A stretch of 64,000 nt of DNA from an uncultured Croceitalea sp. (GTDB lineage Bacteria > Bacteroidota > Bacteroidia > Flavobacteriales > Flavobacteriaceae): NCBI GenBank assembly GCA_947494805.1, contig CANLWK010000003.1:434001-498000 (forward strand), in the 5' to 3' direction. The stretch's first letter is position 1; each line of letters begins with the position of its first letter. Below, piece by piece: positions 62,996-64,000 of this stretch. Made by a program: the position numbers and the translations under genes. A model generated the notes under the pieces. It saw only the letters and a list, made by a program, of their open reading frames with translations. It was not told the DNA's origin and searched no databases.

Positions 62996-63067
62996 AAGCT
63001 AAAGTTCATCTTTATTAGTCTCTTGACCTAGATCAAGGTTCAAAAGTTTTATAGTCGAGGTTTTTAT
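62996..63067 (-). other. Short reading frame with a neighbour-like copy, ahead of the OLD gene
   Basis: GTG 63067 reads VIKTSTIKLLNLDLGQETNK to a stop at 62996-62998. It resembles the frame next to it (63073-63159; motif LDVDVRQE against LNLDLGQE). Either a pair of tiny peptides or remnants of duplicated coding ends. Not called as a gene. Confidence 0.3.
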
Positions 63068-63072
63068 CACTT

Positions 63073-63159
63073 CTAAAAACGCAGCGTTTTGTTGTTTGCC
63101 GCATCCATTTCTTGACGTACATCAACGTCTAAAAAGTTCATAGTTAAGAACTTTACCAC
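63073..63159 (-). other. Short reading frame, homologous to the one downstream
   Basis: GTG about 63159 reads VVKFLTMNFLDVDVRQEMDA to TAG at 63073-63075 (28 residues), 5 bp before the related frame on the same strand. The two form a direct repeat with an offset of about 89 bp on DNA level (63022 and 63111). Confidence 0.35.
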
Positions 63160-63177
63160 ATCAAAAAACGAAACATC

Positions 63178-63753
63178 ATGGCAAGACTTATTCTTACTCC
63201 CGAGCATCAAATCCAGCGGTTGAATTCCATTCTTAACAAGGTAGCACCGCTGCAACAGCGCTCTGCTGAAAGTTTAACTACAGCGCCTCCAAAATCATGG
63301 AATGTATTAGAGGTTTTGGCCCATTTAAGTATTGCCCTTAAAACCTATGACGCCAAAATTGAAAAAGCCCTTGATGAAGTCAAGGATGCTACTACTGGTT
63401 CATGGAGCTTTAAAGCAAGGGTCTGGCCCCGATTTGTCATTGAGGGACAACGCCCAAAGGACAAAAAACGACCGTTTAAAATTAAGACGCTAAAACGTTT
63501 TGAACCTATATTACCTAGTGAAGACTTCTCTAAAGCAACAGTTGATCTGGTATTCAAAGAGTTTTTGACTTCCTACGGAAATCTTAAGTCGGTCATTACC
63601 GAAAGTAGGACCAAACAAATGAGACATCCCACTTTTTCATCTGCCATAGGACCCATTGTGAAATTCTACTTGCCCGAAGCATTTGAATTTTTAATTTGTC
63701 ACGCCGAACGGCACATGTTACAAATCGATGAAATTCTCGCTTCACAAGATTGA
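63178..63753 (+). CDS. DinB-family protein
   Basis: A 191-residue four-helix protein of the DinB/YfiT metal-binding superfamily (not the polymerase). Metal ligands are the His in EVLAHLSIAL and the two His in ICHAERHMLQIDEIL. These enzymes are thiol-dependent transferases or hydrolases acting on small thiols; the substrate here is unknown. Confidence 0.88.
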   Translation: MARLILTPEHQIQRLNSILNKVAPLQQRSAESLTTAPPKSWNVLEVLAHLSIALKTYDAKIEKALDEVKDATTGSWSFKARVWPRFVIEGQRPKDKKRPFKIKTLKRFEPILPSEDFSKATVDLVFKEFLTSYGNLKSVITESRTKQMRHPTFSSAIGPIVKFYLPEAFEFLICHAERHMLQIDEILASQD

Positions 63754-63774
63754 GGGTGCTATCTTTACAGTTGC

Positions 63775-64000
63775 ATGGTCTCATCAAAAGCAACGTTGCT
63801 AAAATCATTTTTTAAGGATATTTCTTTTTCAGAGGAGCAAGAAGAGACCTTTTTGAGCGCGTGGCAAGAATACTCCTTCAAACAAAATGAGCTTATCACT
63901 GAGGCTGGCAGCCTTGAAAAAAAGTTCTATGTGGTCGTTGATGGTGTGCAGGCCATATACCTTTTGAACCAAAGGGGCGAAAAAGTGGTCTTGGGGTTCT
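63775..64000 (+). CDS. Crp/Fnr family regulator, 3' end missing
   Basis: The frame from ATG 63775 runs off the window after 75 residues. It covers the start of a cyclic nucleotide-binding domain (FYVVVDGVQAIYLLNQRGEK), as in Crp/Fnr regulators. The DNA-binding domain would lie outside. Starts 22 bp after the DinB-family stop. Confidence 0.8.
   Translation, partial: MVSSKATLLKSFFKDISFSEEQEETFLSAWQEYSFKQNELITEAGSLEKKFYVVVDGVQAIYLLNQRGEKVVLGF

Overview
The window reads as chromosomal DNA of a member of Bacteroidota, most likely a marine Flavobacteriaceae species; genus is not assigned. The evidence is the gene families present (IPExxxVDY protein beside pyk and rnc, OmpA with thrombospondin type 3 repeats, a hybrid TPR/histidine kinase/receiver/AraC regulator, LytTR pair, ABA4-like protein, DUF4199), A-rich leaders without clear Shine-Dalgarno sequences, and promoters of the Bacteroidota type (-33 TTTG, about 19 bp, -7 TAnnTTTG).

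Layout. 1-4642: two SulP transporters around a beta carbonic anhydrase, then a broken CREST/ceramidase-like membrane gene. 4605-13218: pheS, a CYTH phosphatase, DNA polymerase IV, a secreted hydrolase fused to a carboxypeptidase-regulatory-like domain, a small export protein, a TetR regulator with its operator, and a cluster of AhpD-like and cupredoxin-like genes that includes an easily missed 52-residue Cys/His-rich protein. 13215-17570 (minus): the acpP-fabF-rnc-IPExxxVDY-pyk block, with hairpins between acpP and fabF and inside the start of rnc. 17730-21838 (plus): purN, an RNase H, a PfkB kinase and a long purF. 21904-22645: four short RNA genes, each with its own promoter and terminator hairpin.

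22720-32004: superoxide dismutase, then AddA-like helicase/nuclease, kbl, ompA and AddB-like nuclease. 32005-35959: SDR, a sugar kinase/nucleotidyltransferase pair, siroheme synthase N-terminal domain, DUF7009. 36028-39198 (minus): ABA4-like protein, a membrane protein and a LytS/LytTR pair. 39611-48900 (minus): a hybrid two-component regulator followed by seven mostly unrecognised secreted or lipoprotein genes including an OmpA-type lipoprotein. 49188-49625: tRNA-Ala followed by a broken GIY-YIG nuclease gene and a second copy of the tRNA 3' half plus terminator. 49681-60967: mainly housekeeping genes (Usp, GNAT, MATE, enoyl-CoA hydratase, Gfo/Idh lipoprotein, LpxH, MFS, VOC, recJ, OsmC, AhpD-like). 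61004-64000: an AT-rich OLD-family nuclease preceded by two tandem related short reading frames, a DinB-family protein and the start of a Crp/Fnr regulator.

The best candidates for something undescribed are the four-copy small RNA array downstream of purF and the tRNA-linked GIY-YIG element. The secreted cluster at 39.6-48.9 kb is the most unusual protein-coding region. No CRISPR array, rRNA, complete prophage or IS transposase was seen.
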